In this document: piece by piece, positions 47,319-60,163 of the stretch
Layout: the number at the start of each line of letters is the position of its first letter
How positions within the stretch are numbered: position 1 is the stretch's first letter
NCBI GenBank assembly: GCA_013399855.1
Contig: VXAY01005801.1
Location: forward strand, 264,715 to 328,714
DNA from: Oxyruncus cristatus
Lineage: Eukaryota; Chordata; Aves; Passeriformes; Cotingidae
Reading direction: 5' to 3'
Length of the DNA: 64,000 nucleotides
The notes under the pieces: generated by a model
What the model was told of the DNA's origin: nothing
Databases searched by the model: none
The model's input: only the letters and a program-made list of their open reading frames with translations
Position numbers and translations under genes: made by a program

Positions 47319-48627
47319 GTAAGACTGAAGCTTTTTAACTGGCGTTCACTTGCAGTTGGAAAATATTTTGATTTTTCGCAGGAGATTTTGAAATATGTGT
47401 CTTCTAAAGCTGCTGGAGCTTCTCAGGCACTGGCACCAATTTTCAGTGTATTTCTTCTTGGAAGCAGGAATACTGAGCACAGGATGGGCCATTTGTCTGC
47501 TGAAATCAGTGTCGGAGCGTGAATAAGAATGTGATGGTTTCCATCGGTGTGGGTGTGATTGACGTGCCTTGTCCTGCTGTTCCAGCAATTACTGACACAA
47601 GGATGATTTTGAGTTAAAAAACAGGGGGTTTTTTCTACTGAGTTTTAGGTGCTTGTTTCCCATGAGGGTTTGTAGCTTTCGTTTTAGATCCGTTCATATT
47701 TAGAAGATGTTTTTCTGGTCAACACCAGCTTTTACCTTCATTTTTTGTGACTACTTGGCAGCAGCATGTTTAGACTTTAAAAGGGGAAGAACAGTTTCTG
47801 TTTAAGGTCAGCAAAGCAATTTCAGGTCTGCACTGGGACATAATTGTAAGGAAAATTACCTGTAAGGACTTTAAAAGTAGAAAAAATTCAAGGAAATATA
47901 ATATATAGAATCTAATTAGAACCAGACATAAAAATAGCTAAGAGTAAAAGCAATAAGTCTTCAATAAAATGCTTTTTTTTCAATAAAACTGCCTTTGTGA
48001 CACAGTCTTTTGTGCTTGAGGCAGCTTGAGCTGCCAAGGCAGCTTCTTTCCTCTGGCTTTATTCTGTTCCCTCAGCACATCTCCTGCATCTCTTTTCACT
48101 TTAAACATTAGTGGAATAGCTTTGAAGTTGCTGATTTCAGCTTATGCGTGAAAGGGCACAGAAATATGACCTGCTCAGCTTTCTGTTGACCTCATGATGG
48201 GTTTTAGAGTGCCAGGAATGAAACAGAGAAGGTCAGAGGTTATTAAAGAATTGTCCGTCAGTTTTTCTTGGCAATCCTTCCCAAAACAAGCCAAGAAAGA
48301 GCAGAGAAGTGGGAAACTGTTTAGCGTCTACTTCACCAACTTCATCAAACGTGAAGGCTCAGGTCAGGCTTTATAAACGAAGCCAAAAAAAGGGTTATGT
48401 AGCAACACCTGTGGTTTTTTGAAGTCTTATTTCTGTAGGGTTAAAGAAGCTGTGAAGTGACCAACAACACCACTGTGTGTTGGGAAGGACACACTCGGAA
48501 AAAGATCTGTGGGATTTCCTTGGATGGCATTTCTTTCCCTCCGTTTTCCGCGCTGAAGTTTTAGTCTACCCCAGATTTCTCTGCCCTGTGAAGTGGATGG
48601 TGTGACACGTGGCTGGGTGTGTGGCTG

Positions 48628-48926
48628 GTTCATGGGATCATGTAGGTTGGAGAAGCCCTCGGAGGTCATCAAGTCCAGCCACTCCCTTGACACCGCCAAG
48701 GGCACCACTAACCCATGTCCCCAGGCACTTTTGAATCCCTCCGGGGTGGTGACTCCCCCCCAGGGAGCTGATTCCTTTACAACCCTTTCTGTGAAGACAT
48801 TTTTCCCAATATCCCCCCTGCCCCTCCCCTGGCCCAGCTGGAGGCCGTTCCCTCTCCTCCTGTCCCTTGTTCCCTGGGAGCAGAGCCCGACCCCCCCCCC
48901 GGCTCCTCCCTCCTGTCAGGGAGAAC
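48628..48926 (-). repeat. CR1 LINE 3' fragment (group B/E)
   Basis: It runs from gttcatgggatcatgtaggttgg to ccggctcctccctcctgtcaggga, with a 10-C run inside. Confidence 0.88.
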
Positions 48927-49174
48927 AAGAAGGTCCAATGAAAAGCAGATTCTAGGTGCATGATCAGCACTGGCAGTGTTGCTGTCGGGGTGGTCTGAGA
49001 CCGTGATTGAGCAGAGTTTTGCAGTGGGGGTAACATTTTTGTTAAACTTCGTTTTTCCCCCCAGACTTTTTTGCTGATTGTTGCTTCCGGCTGCAAACCT
49101 TAAGCTGAAGGTTTAACATACGCAAAAACTGGATTACAAAAATTCTGTCAAATCCGTGAACTTTAGAAGTGCTG

Positions 49175-50165
49175 AAGAATCACAGAATCACTCAGGTTGG
49201 AAAAGACCTTTAAGGTCCTCAAGTCCAAGCATCAACCAGCACCACCCCTGTGTTCACCACTAACTCTCATCCCCAGGGGCCACATCCACGTGGCTTTCAT
49301 AGAATCGTAGAATCATAGAATCAGATGGGTTGGAAAGGACCTCGGAGATCATCAAGTCCAACCCTTGATCCAACACCACTGTGGTTCCCAGACTATGGCA
49401 CTGAGTGCCACATCCAACCTCATCTTGGAAACCTCCAGGGATGGAGAATCCACCCCTTCCCTGGGCAGCCCATTCCAATGGCTGATTACTCTCTCTGGAA
49501 AGAATTTCTTCCTAATATCCAACCTAAACCTCCCCTGGCACAGCTCAAGGCCGAGCCCTCTCGTCCTACTGCTGGTTCCTGGGAGAAGAGACCAACCCCC
49601 ACCTGGCTACAACCTCCTGTCAGGGAGTTGTAGAGAGCGATGAGGTCTCCCCTGAGCCTTCTCTTCTCCAGGCTGAACAACCCCAGCTCCCTCAGCCTCT
49701 CCTCACAGGACTTGTGCTCCAGTCCCTTCCCCAGCCTGGTTGCTCTTCTCTGGACCTGCTCCAGCCCCTCCATGTCCTTCCTGAGCTGAGGGGCCCAGAA
49801 CTGGACACAGCACTCCAGGGGTGGCCTCACCAGCGCTGAGTCCAGGGACAGAATCACTTCCCTGCTCCTGCTGCCACCCTGTTCCTGAGCCAGGCCAGGA
49901 TCCATTGGCCTTCTTGGCCACCTGGGCACACTGCTGGCTCATGGCTTTCAAACACCTCCGGGGATGTGAGTCCACCACGGCCCTGGGCAGCCCCTTCCAA
50001 GGCCTTACAACCCTTTCTGTGAAGAAATCTTTCCTAATATCCACCCTAAAGCTCCCCTGGTGCAACTTGAGGCCGTTCCCTCTCGTGCTGTCCCTCACCT
50101 GACACTCGCCTGGCTCCAGCTCCTTGCGGGGAGCTGTGGGGAGCCCAGAACAGGACCTGCACAGC
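49175..50165 (-). repeat. Outer CR1 LINE copy, split by a nested insertion (group B)
   Basis: The 3' part is 49175-49299 and the 5' part is 49951-50165. Joined, they read without a break through ccacatccacgtggctttca and aacacctccggggatg, which is the normal CR1 order. The 5' part includes ggccctgggcagccccttccaagg and cttgaggccgttccctc. Confidence 0.88.
49300..49941 (-). mobile_element. CR1 LINE inserted into another CR1 (group B)
   Basis: This is a 642-bp, 5'-truncated copy. Its 3' tail is the inverted microsatellite tagaatcgtagaatcatagaatcag at 49300. It is flanked by the 9-bp direct repeat tggctttca at 49291-49299 and 49942-49950, a target-site duplication from target-primed reverse transcription. 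It resembles the complement of the copy at 1-162 in its 3' end. Confidence 0.9.
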
Positions 50166-51151
50166 AGCCCCCCGGGAGATCAGGAATTCTGAAGGGCACA
50201 GTTGTTTAGGTAAAGGGGTGGTTTGTGCCTGAAAGTAAATGAAACACGAGTCACAAATGTCGGATGACATTTTGAGTCGATCATACGAGACGTGAGCAGA
50301 GATGTGAAATCACTTCCTGCCTTTCCAAGGGACATCCCTGATTTCTCGGGCACAGATATTCATGAGAGTCAGTCAGAGGGGTAAGAAAGGGGTGAAAAAG
50401 AGCAGCCATAGAGCTGGGGGAAATTTGGAGGGGAAGAGGGGAATCTGCTTGCCCCCTTTGGAAACATTTGACTCACAAAAGGCCATCAGAGGACAAGATC
50501 ATCACAGGAGGGCCAAAAAAAAAAAAAGACAGTTTTATTTCTCGAAGTTATTTGTGACAGAATTCTCCCTGACTTTGCTGACAGGCAAAATGGAACGAGG
50601 CAGAAGCCAGAAGTTGTTATAAGTGGATGGCATCAAACTGTGTGTTTAGTTACAGTAAAATTAGAAACAATTAAGAAGTGCTCTTGTTGCAGAGAATCAG
50701 GCTGTAATTTATTGTTCTAGCACTGAGCATTTTCAGCACTCAGTGCTGCTTAGCCTGTTTTCTGGCCTTTAGAAAGGAAAAAGTAATTACTGTTAGTTAA
50801 GTACAATCCCCATTCCAGTTTGTATTAAGAATAATTAATCAAATGAATGTCTTTTCTTGAACAGCTCAGGTGAGCAGAATTAAAAGAGTAGTTTTCCAGG
50901 TTGAAATTTAGAAGAACATTAATAAAGTACATCCAGAGCTTGCACTGTAGAAATTATTCAGATTTTGATACTACTGGGGAAGTCAGTAGGAGTTAGTAGG
51001 AGTTTCAGATGCACTTGCTTTCATCTTCTGCATCATTAATTCACATCATCTGAGTAATTTTGAAAAGAAACTGATATTCTCCTCCTATTCTCATTATTAC
51101 CGTCATTGACAACAGCTCTGATGATCCTCAAATATGGGGTCGTAGGATCTG

Positions 51152-51270
51152 AGAACCCCAGAATGGTTTGGGTTCGAAGGGACCTTAAAGCTCATCTTGT
51201 GCCACCCCTCTGCCAAGGGCGGGAACACCTTGCACTGTCCCAGGTTAGACGGGGCTTGGTGGAACTGGAT
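51152..51270 (-). repeat. CR1 LINE 3' end with internal inversion (group A)
   Basis: The part 51152-51246 reads as an inverted group-A 3' end (ccagaatggtttgggttcgaaggg to cccaggtt). From about 51242 the sequence switches to plus orientation (aggttagacggggcttggtgg). Confidence 0.8.
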
Positions 51271-52299
51271 TGAGTTGCTTTGTCTTCATATGGCAGCTGA
51301 AAGTTTCGTAAAACACAACTTTTAAGCAAACTTTACGAGGGAATCCCATTTTATCAGACTTTCAGAGAAAAAGCACATTCATTAATTATATTTTTACGTT
51401 CCAAGCACAAACACGTATTTAATTTATCCCAGTGGGTGCAATTCCCCAACAAAGGCCTTCCAGCAGGCAGGATGGCAGAGGATGCTGCTTCTGGAAGCCC
51501 TGCTTGTGGAAACACCAGTTAGAAAGAAGTGCCTTTTTCTGGAGTGGCAGGAGGAGATGCTGTTGGTTGAAAACAAGGGGCAGACTCATTGGCAGAACCT
51601 GGTCACTGATGGTTCCTCTGTTTGGAAAGCAAAGGAGGGGTTGAAATGCATGAGGTTACAACTCCTCATCTGGGTACTGCTTCAGCCTCTGACTTGCGAA
51701 GATCAGGATCTGGAGTTTCCAGTGAAGCCAGATTGTTTCTGTTCCCATTTATCCATTTTTTTTTATGCCAGAAAACGGAGACTCACCTGGAAACCTTTCC
51801 TTTCCCGTGAAGCTGTTTGGGGCCTTAGCGGGGGGGGTGAGTGACCACCACAGAGCTCTTTATGCTCAGATACCTCCAGTTTCACCTTCCTGAAGCTGCC
51901 AACATGTTCCCGAGCACCTCCAGGAGGAGAACCATGGGAAATGATCAGTGGGTTAATTGCAGTCCTTGGAATGGCGGGATTACGGGTATGGACTCAGTTA
52001 GATGTGATTTACTGGGTGTGTCTGCTTTATTTGCCATGGCTGTAACTTAATTTTATTAATAAGCATAATCCCAGTGGCAGGCACTTGGCAGCAGTTTAAG
52101 CTGATGTAACTCTTCCCTTTTTTTATCAAATGGGATAAAATAAATAGGATAAACAGGAAAAGGTAAACTGAGACAAGTTAGTGAGGGAGGACTGAATTGT
52201 AGGTGGTTACCAGGGTAGATACTAAGGAGGCTTAAAAATAATTTTGTGTTCTGGCAGAAATTTGTTGTTTCTTTAATTTAGAGAGTATGTGAGGTACAT

Positions 52300-52692
52300 C
52301 AGAGAGTCAGAGTGGTTTGGGTTGGGAGGGATGTTAAAGACAGTTTCTTTCCACCCCCTGCCATGGGCAGGGACACCTTCCACCAGCCCAGGTTGCTCCA
52401 AGCCCCGTCCAACCTGGCCTTGGACACTCCCAGGGATCCAGGGGCAGCCACAGCTTCTCTGGGCAACCTGGGCCAGGGCCTTCCCACCCTCCCAGGGGAG
52501 GATTCCTTCCCAATCTCCCATCTGTCCCTGCCCTCTGGCAGTGGGAAGCCATTCCCTGTGTCCTGTCCCTCCCTCCCTTGTCCTCAGTCCCTCTCCAGCT
52601 CTCCTGGAGCCCCTTTAAGCCCTGCAAGGGGCTCTCAGGTCTCCCTGGAGCCTTCTCTGCTCCAGAGGAACCCCCCGAGCTCTCCCAGCCTT
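52300..52692 (-). repeat. CR1 LINE 3' fragment (group A)
   Basis: It runs from agagtcagagtggtttgggttgggaggg to cccgagctctcccagcct. It is similar to 18780-19198. Confidence 0.92.
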
Positions 52693-52730
52693 TCAAATGA
52701 CCCAATGCAAAACTACAGCTTTCAAATCGT

Positions 52731-52746
52731 AAAAAAAAAAAAAAAA
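52731..52746. repeat. A homopolymer
   Basis: It is sixteen consecutive A. Confidence 0.9.
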
Positions 52747-52972
52747 CCCAACCCTGAAAGGAACCACAATTATTTCTTCTTTAACAGGACATAATAATTA
52801 TGGGCATAATTAATGAGTGTAGTCATTAATTTTTAATGTACTAGTTCATGGGAGTAGGTTTTGGGTAAATTCATCACAAATACACCCCTGAACATTCAGA
52901 TGTTTGGCTTCAGTTGCTTCAGTCATGCTCCGTGGCTTGAACAAAATTTCAGCACTGGGAGTAAGAAACAAT

Positions 52973-52993
52973 CAAACAAACAAACAAAAAAAG
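52973..52993. repeat. (caaa)n simple repeat
   Basis: It is about four copies of caaa followed by an A run. Confidence 0.85.
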
Positions 52994-55480
52994 AAGTAGG
53001 GGGAGAAGAAAACTAGTCCTGAGTCCACACAAATTGAATTTAGAGACCAGTACAATACTGGGTAAACACTTCTGTCATCATCAAAACAGTCCCACGTGTG
53101 ACCAAGGCCAATATATGAAGCTCTGTGAGGTCAGTGGGTTTGCTGCCAGCAGCATCCACTCTCTTAAATATTTTAATTTGAAAATAAAAGCCTTTTAGAA
53201 TAGGCTAATGTGTTGCCTTGCCCTAGATTCTTAGTAAGATTGCTCTAAGGAGAGAAAAAGGAAGCTGGAGCTCAGCAGAATGCCACAAATCATTACCCAA
53301 AAGTCATTTTCAATTACAATTCATTTGGGTAGTGATAAACCATATGAATTATTCTATATGGGGGTGATTGGATTAGAGCAGTGTCCTCTGAAAGCTGAGA
53401 AGTACTAATGCTCCGAGGAAAGAAAAGAAAAGGAATGTATTAATGCAAATGACACTTTTTAACCAAGGAGCCAGTCCCTGCTTCCTGAATTCCCCTTCTC
53501 TGCAGTTCCCTTTTCTTTCCCGAAATTTTCAACGCATACAGGAGCCCATTCCCATGATTAAAGGCCTTTTCATGCTCTTCTCCATGCATATGTGAATTAT
53601 AAACAGATGTAACGCTCAGAGCTCCTAATTTCTGAATTTTGTGCATTAAGATTTGCTTTGCATTTCACTATATTAGATTTACTTTGCTTTGCCACTGGGA
53701 TTTTCGTGGAACTCCTGTTTTTCCCCCCTCAGAAATCCAGCCAGGCTTCCTTCAGCCACATACACAGTATTTCCAATCTGCTCAAGGGAAACTACCAGAA
53801 CCAACACAATCTTTAGGGAAATTACCAGCAGGAATTGACTTTTCCCTATAACGGTGTGTTAATAGCCCTTTCTTTTTAAAGATTTTTGAAGTATTAACCT
53901 CTGGTTTTGTTTCTTAAAGTGCATTTAAATGAGGAAATATCAGAGATCCTACTTCTAGTTAAGGAAGGGAGAGGGTGTTTTCCTCTGCTGCTTGGTTTAT
54001 AAAGGTATTTTTGTGCTGCAAATGTGTGCAAAGAAGGAATCTTGCCCAAAAAAGGGCCAGTGAATCCAAGTCTGTGGAAGGGGTGGCCTGTATTTGCTGG
54101 AAATAGCTTGCCTCTTACAGTCTGGTGGATGAAATTTTCATTTCAGACCTTTCCTGGGTTTTCTGCCCCTTTCTGATGAGCTTCATAATGAAACTTCATC
54201 CCTTGTTGCCCCTTGAATATCTTAATGTACAGGAGAGCAAGTGAAACAAAGCCCTGTCGTGCTGCAGGTCCTGACCCTGGTGACACACAGGGGAGCAGGG
54301 ATTGCTCTTTCCTTCCCCATCATCCTCAAAAGCATCTTGGGGGTTCCCTACTGAGCTAAAACCGTGGATAATATAAATATTTAGAATTCCTGGGTGCAGG
54401 TATGTGGATATGCAGAGAGAAAATACTGGGATAACTTTATCCATGTTAAATATCCAGTTAGTTTCTATCCATGCCCGAAACTTCCACGTTTTTTTGGGTA
54501 TTTCCTTTTCCTTGGGACGACAAGTGACTCTTTAGAGCGGCAGGTCCTGGAAAAGGGAGATTCCACCTTGGGCACCGGGACAGCTCTGAGCTGGGAAAGA
54601 CAAGGCATTCCCTTGTGTGTCCGCCAGGGAACCACTTGTGCCTAAAAATCAGCTGCTTTGCCAGCCACGACCTCTTCCTAGTTAAAATGTGACTGCTGAA
54701 TCCCAGAGGAGGGAGAAAACATCCTTGGGAGAGGGAGAAAGTTCCTCTGCAACCTCACTGCAGTGACAACAGCCCAGCTGCTGTAACATCTGGCCCCTGA
54801 TGGAAGCAGCGTGTCCTGCAAAAAATAATGTCCCAGGAATGCCAAGCACACAGGTGATTCCTTTCAAAAAAAACTATTTCTGCTTGATATGTTGGCTTGC
54901 TAAACTTTTTATTATAAAAACTATTGGTTTATTATTCTTTTCCTCTGGTTGTGCTCGGGGAATCTACTGAGAACCTACATAGAACCTACAGAGAACCCTT
55001 GGGGTTTTTTTTTCTAATTAGTATCCGATTATTTCAGTTACTCTGATATTTTCCAACATTTTTAAGGCTGTTAGTCCTGCATGTGCCTTCCTGAGTAAAG
55101 TGACTCCTACAGTATGCCTGGATTCTTCCCGTCCCATGGAGGATCTCCATGTGCGTGGGCTGCACTCCCACCATCACACATCTTCTGTCGAGCACTAACT
55201 GCTCTTGGAAGAGCAGGAAAATGCTATAAAATCACGTTTTTCCAATCCTTTTTTCCAAAATCCTAGTTTGGGAGCACCTCTTATTCAGCATTTCTTTCCC
55301 AAGAGAGAGGCTGTAAAAATGGATCCATGTTTCCTTCCCACACCTTGGGGGGGTTGACACCGTCGGACAGCAAAGTGAGCGATTCCCATTTGCCTTGTTT
55401 CTGCACACCTGCGTTTCCCAGAAGTTTCCTGGCATTGGGGTCCTTGGGAGTGGGCTGGGCAGTGGCCAGGATCAGTGATA

Positions 55481-55516
55481 CAGTGATACATATATATAAA
55501 TGTATGTATATATTAC
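55481..55516. repeat. AT-rich simple repeat before CR1
   Basis: It contains gatacagtgatacatatatataaatgtatgtatatatt, directly abutting the CR1 copy at 55518. Confidence 0.75.
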
Positions 55517-55517
55517 T

Positions 55518-56016
55518 GCCTCCAGCCCTGGGAACGGCACAGCAAGGCCATGGAGCTGCTGGAGAGAGTCCAGAGGAGGCCCCAAGAGGATCAGAGGGCT
55601 GGAGCAGCTCTGCTGGGAGGAAAGGCTGGGAGAGCTGGGATTGTTCAGCCTGGAGAAGAGAAGCTTTGGGGTGACCAAATTGTGGCCTTGCAGGGCCTGA
55701 AGGGGCCAAGAGGAAAGATGGAGAGAGACTATTTCCAAGGGATGGAGGGACAGGACAAGGGGGAATGGCTTCAAACTGCCAGAGGGCAGGGATAGATGGG
55801 ACATTGGGAAGGAATTGCTGGCTGTGAGGGTGGGGAGGCCCTGGCCCAGGTTGCCCAGAGAAGCTGTGGCTGCCCCTGGATCCCTGCAAGGGTCCAAGGC
55901 CAGGCTGGACAGGGCTTGGAGCAACCTGGGCTGGTGGAAGGTGTCCCTGCCCATGGCAGGGGGGGGGGTGGGATGATCCTTCAGGCCCCTTCCCACCCAA
56001 ACCATTCCATGATGTC
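55518..56016 (+). repeat. CR1 LINE 3' fragment (group A, younger type)
   Basis: It is similar along its length to 40386-40911, from ctccagccctgggaacggcac to accattccatgatg. It contains a 9-G run near the 3' end. Confidence 0.93.
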
Positions 56017-56923
56017 AATGGCAGCCTCTTCTTCTCTTTGCTGTGGTGCATTTGTAAGGACTCCAAACAAACGAGGCCTTTAAAGCACAGATTAATTCCT
56101 CTTTGGCTCCACGTGGCTGCACAGACACAGCCCTGTGGTTGGACACTTATCCCCTCCTCCAGGGAGACTTGTAAAACTAATCCCACACAGCTACAGCACT
56201 CTGATATTGTCACCAACAATTGCCAGTGCTGTGTTTGGGAAGAGCATTAAAATCATCACTAAGTGTAACTCCTCAAGCTGTTGCATAACTGTGAGCTTTT
56301 AGATTCCAGCTTTTAGCAGTATCAGTGGAGGCTCAATTCAGACTTGCTGCTTAGAATTAAATGCAATTGTTAATTTTAAATGTTTCCCAGTCTCCCTGGA
56401 AGGGTCACCCTTAATCAGGAGCCCGAGGATGCTAACAGGGCATGGAAAATGGATGGGACTGTGCTGCTGAGGGTTTTTTTTCCCTTCTTCCTAGCAGATG
56501 GCGGCTTCAACTGTTCCCAATTAGTTGCTGGCACGTAAAATTGCTTTTAGAACAAGACCATTTTTGCCAGCAGGAATTTACAGATTGTTGCAGATTTGCA
56601 GTTCTGCAGCCACAGCTGCCACTGGCCTGTTTTAGAGACGCAGGGTGATTTACAGACACTTAAGCCACTGTTTGTTGTAGCTGTTGCAGTTTTCCCTTTT
56701 TTTTTCTGTATTTCTTCACTCTGCTCCTTTACACTGTCCCCTGGCTCCAGCACTTTTGAACTCCTGCTCGTCACCTTGGTTTTGGCTGCCTCAGAAATTT
56801 GTAGCTTTGCATCTGCTCCTCAAACTTCACCTTTACAGACCTTTTCCCACCATACTCTCAGCTGTGAGGTATTTGGGCAGCCTTCAGGGACAGCTCACAT
56901 GGAACCCAAGGCTTGTGTTAATA

Positions 56924-57174
56924 GTCAGGACGAGAGGAAATGGCATCAAGTCATTCCAGAGGAGGTTTAGATTGGATACTAGGGGAAAAAACCTTCATGA
57001 AAAGGGTTGTCAGGGGCTGCCCAAGGAGGTGGTGAAGTCTCCACCTTTGGAAGTGTTCAAAAAACATGTGGATGTGGCACTTGAGAACATGGTTTTGTGG
57101 TGAACACTGTGGTGGTAGGTTGATGGTTGGACTTGGAGAATTTAAAGGTCTTTTCCAACTTTTATTGTTCTATT
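56924..57174 (+). repeat. CR1 LINE 3' end (group B)
   Basis: It contains tcaggacgagaggaaatggcatcaag...ggatgtggcacttgagaacatggttt...gatggttggacttgg...cttttccaac. This is the fullest group-B 3' end in the window. Confidence 0.9.
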
Positions 57175-57423
57175 TATTACACCAGAAAAAACTTCTATAC
57201 TCAGGCAAACTGTGAGTAGTTACAGAGGCACCACTAAAGGAATCTCTGTTGCTTCCAGGTTTTGGCTCATGTATTTTCATCTCTTATTTTCAGCTTGACT
57301 CAGCTCCAATGAGTCCTGTATCTTTCCATACCAAGGATTATTGGCTTGTTGGTCTTCTTGTTCCAAGAGAGAGATCTGCCAATGAAATTATAAAAAAAAT
57401 AACTGTCAATAACTTTTTAATAA

Positions 57424-57690
57424 ACCACAGAATCATGGAATGGTTTGGGGGTGGAAGGGACCTGAAAGATCATCTCCTTCCACCCCCTGCCATGGGCAGG
57501 GACACCTTCCACCAGCCCAGGTTGCTCCAAGCCCCGTCCAACCTGGCCTGGGACACTTCCAGGGATCCAGGGGCAGCCACAGCTTCTCTGGGCAACCTGT
57601 GCCAGGGCCTCCCCACCCTCACAGGGAGGAATTCCGTCCATACTTCCAACCTAAATTTCCCCTCTTTCAGTTTGAAGCCGTTCCCTCACC
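57424..57690 (-). repeat. CR1 LINE 3' fragment (group A)
   Basis: It runs from ccacagaatcatggaatggtttggg to agtttgaagccgttccctcacc. Confidence 0.92.
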
Positions 57691-59051
57691 GATGGGTAAG
57701 AGCTGGAGGAGATGCCAGCCAAACTCTCTCATTGTGGGCACACCTGCTCTCAGTCACAGGAGGGTGGAATTTGGCCTGGTAATTCCTAACATCATCCATA
57801 TTTATCAGCCCTCAATCACAGCAGTTTTGGAGACATCTGTATTTCTTGCACATGACAAAAGGCAGATTTGCTGCTGTACTATTAAGATTAAGTGAAGCTC
57901 TTTCTCTTCTTTGACAGTCCTAATGCAACTCTTGAGATGTTGTAGATCTCTTCCTAATGAAGTGTCAAAAATATTTACCTTCAGGACAAATTACAAGAAC
58001 AGCAAACATCCTAACTGTGTATTAAGGAAGTTTGGTATGTTCCTGTCAGCAGCTCACAAGCTCTCCCTGGTGGCCCTGCCGAGCTGAGCCTCGTGCCAAG
58101 TGTTGTTAGGTCTGAGTGATGGAGGGAGGGACTGGAAACAACAAAATTAAAATACCTGAAACTGGAACCTGAACCTTTTTCCAGGCTGTTCTGCACCTGT
58201 TTTGCTCATCTCTGTGTAGATGGCTTGTGGGAGGGAAATGGCCTGAGCTGCAACGATGCTGAGGCTGTTGGTTGCTCTGGGAGGGAACTGAGTTCTCAGA
58301 ACTTCTGCAAAATTAACTCACAGCCTGTCTGCGAGCTTTGGGCACCTGAGCTGCAGGACTTTAGAAGCTGGAGCTTCTAAAATGCCTCTGTCACTGGAGT
58401 TTGATGCATCAAACTCGGCTGCAAGACTAAGATCTCGTTGGTTCTAAGCAATGACTGCAGAGTGCTGATGTTTGTTCAGAAAGGCTGACTCGAGGTAGTG
58501 TCTGTGTCTGGGGTATGAATACCTTCATTTGGATCCAAATGTTCTTTATCCTCAGTCCCCCCCATCGACCCAGGTGAAATGCTGAAGGTGGAATTGATTT
58601 CTGGTCTTATTGAAACAAGCTGCTCTTTAAAGCCGTCCCTTTCTGTTGAGAGAGAATTTTGCTAATATTACAAATATGACAGGCTTCTGACCCAGCTGAA
58701 CCAACCTAATAAATCCATTTTCCCACAGAAATTGGCTTTTTATTGACAGGGTGTGATGCTCATCCCACAGGGCACCTCCAGAGAGCCTTTGGCACTTAGC
58801 TGGACAGGCACTGTGAAACTTGGCTCGCCACAGTGATGAACCCCAGGGAGCTGGATCAGATATTGCTGCTCCGCCTGCTGCTCTGTGCTCAAACAGATGC
58901 TCTGTGGGGTTACAGGAGTTACCTTTGTCTTTCCCCCCCAGCTCCATTACCAACATGCCAAGTGGAGTGTGGATAAGCCAGTGGGTTTGTCCAGGCAGGT
59001 CTTTCCTGGGTTGTTCCTGGCTTTAACCTGAGTTATGGTCTACAAGCTGAA

Positions 59052-59353
59052 CTTATCCCAGAGTGGTTTGGGTTGGAAGGGACCTCAAGGACCGTCTCAT
59101 CCCCCCCCCTGCCATGGGCAGGGACCCCTTCCACCAGCCCAGGTTGCTCCAAGCCCCGGCCAACCCGGCCTTGGACACTTCCAGGGATCCAGGGGCAGCC
59201 ACAGCTTCTCTGGGCAACCTGGGCCAGGGCCTCCCCACTCTCACAGGGAAAGATTCCTTCCCAGCATCCCCTCCCTGCACAGTGTCAGTGTGAAGCCATT
59301 CCCTCTTGTCCTGTCCCTCCAGGCCCTTGGAAACAGTCCCTCTCCAGGCACGT
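59052..59353 (-). repeat. CR1 LINE 3' fragment (group A)
   Basis: It runs from cttatcccagagtggtttgggttgg to aacagtccctctccaggc. An 8-C run lies near the start. Confidence 0.92.
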
Positions 59354-59956
59354 GCCTGGTCCTGGACCCACACTCAGGGATTTGGTCGATATGAGGCAAG
59401 GAAGTGATGATTTTAAAAATTTCCCTGCTCTGCCTGAATACAAAGTATTACTTTTACATATTCCAGTATCCCCTGCTGCCACAGGCAGAGGCTCCCTGAC
59501 CTCAGCTCCGACTCCCTGGAGGATCTAAAACTCCCTTACAGCACATTGACAAAATGGATCCAGAAGGCACCCAGAGAAGGTGCTTTGGGTGGTTCTGTAA
59601 CCAACAGTCTGCATGTTTGCAAGGATGGTTTATTTCTGTTTTCAGGCTGGTTTGAGATGTTTCTTTAGTAGTGTAGTAATAGCAATCCTGTGGACTCTTT
59701 TAGTTGTAATTTGAGGATTTCCTTGGTGTTTGGTTAAGAACAGGTATTTGAAGTGAAAGATCTGATTGTTATGATATATTCATGATTTTTAGGGGTCCCT
59801 GGGAGGAGAGGCTGGGGCTGCCCCAGGCTGGGCACAGCCCCTTCCAGTGGCCCCATGGCCAGGCACAGCTGTGGTGCTGGTTTAATTTTTGTCTTGCTTT
59901 CTTTCTCACCATCCGAATATCAACCTGATGTTTAGGTCCAGCCACTTCTTTGTGTT

Positions 59957-60163
59957 CAGGTTGGATATCTGGGAAAATTTATTCACTGAAAGAGGGGTTA
60001 AACATTGGAAGGGGCTGCCAGGGAACTGGGCAGCATCATGGAAGTGTTCAGAAAATGACTGGCCGTGGCACTCAGGGCTCTGGGCGGGGTGACAAGGTGG
60101 GCATCGCTCAGAGGTTGCACTGGATGATCTTGGAGGTCTTTCCCAGTTCCATGGTTCTGTAAC
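59957..60163 (+). repeat. CR1 LINE 3' end (group B/E)
   Basis: It runs from caggttggatatctgggaaaatttattcactg to gatgatcttggaggtctttcccagttcc. Confidence 0.88.

Noticed and set aside
51432..51850. Plus-strand open frame possibly representing an extra exon
   Set aside because: It has no cadherin-like sequence, no family resemblance, and the flanking PCDH15 exons already join in phase without it.
55281..56219. A 312-codon minus-strand open frame
   Set aside because: It runs through the antisense of the CR1 copy at 55518-56016 and extends by chance into its flanks. The same peptide blocks appear antisense to other CR1 copies.
56684..57103. A 139-codon plus-strand frame beginning MQFSLFFSV, looking like a signal peptide
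   Set aside because: The hydrophobic start comes from a T-rich tract and the second half is CR1. There is no supporting structure.
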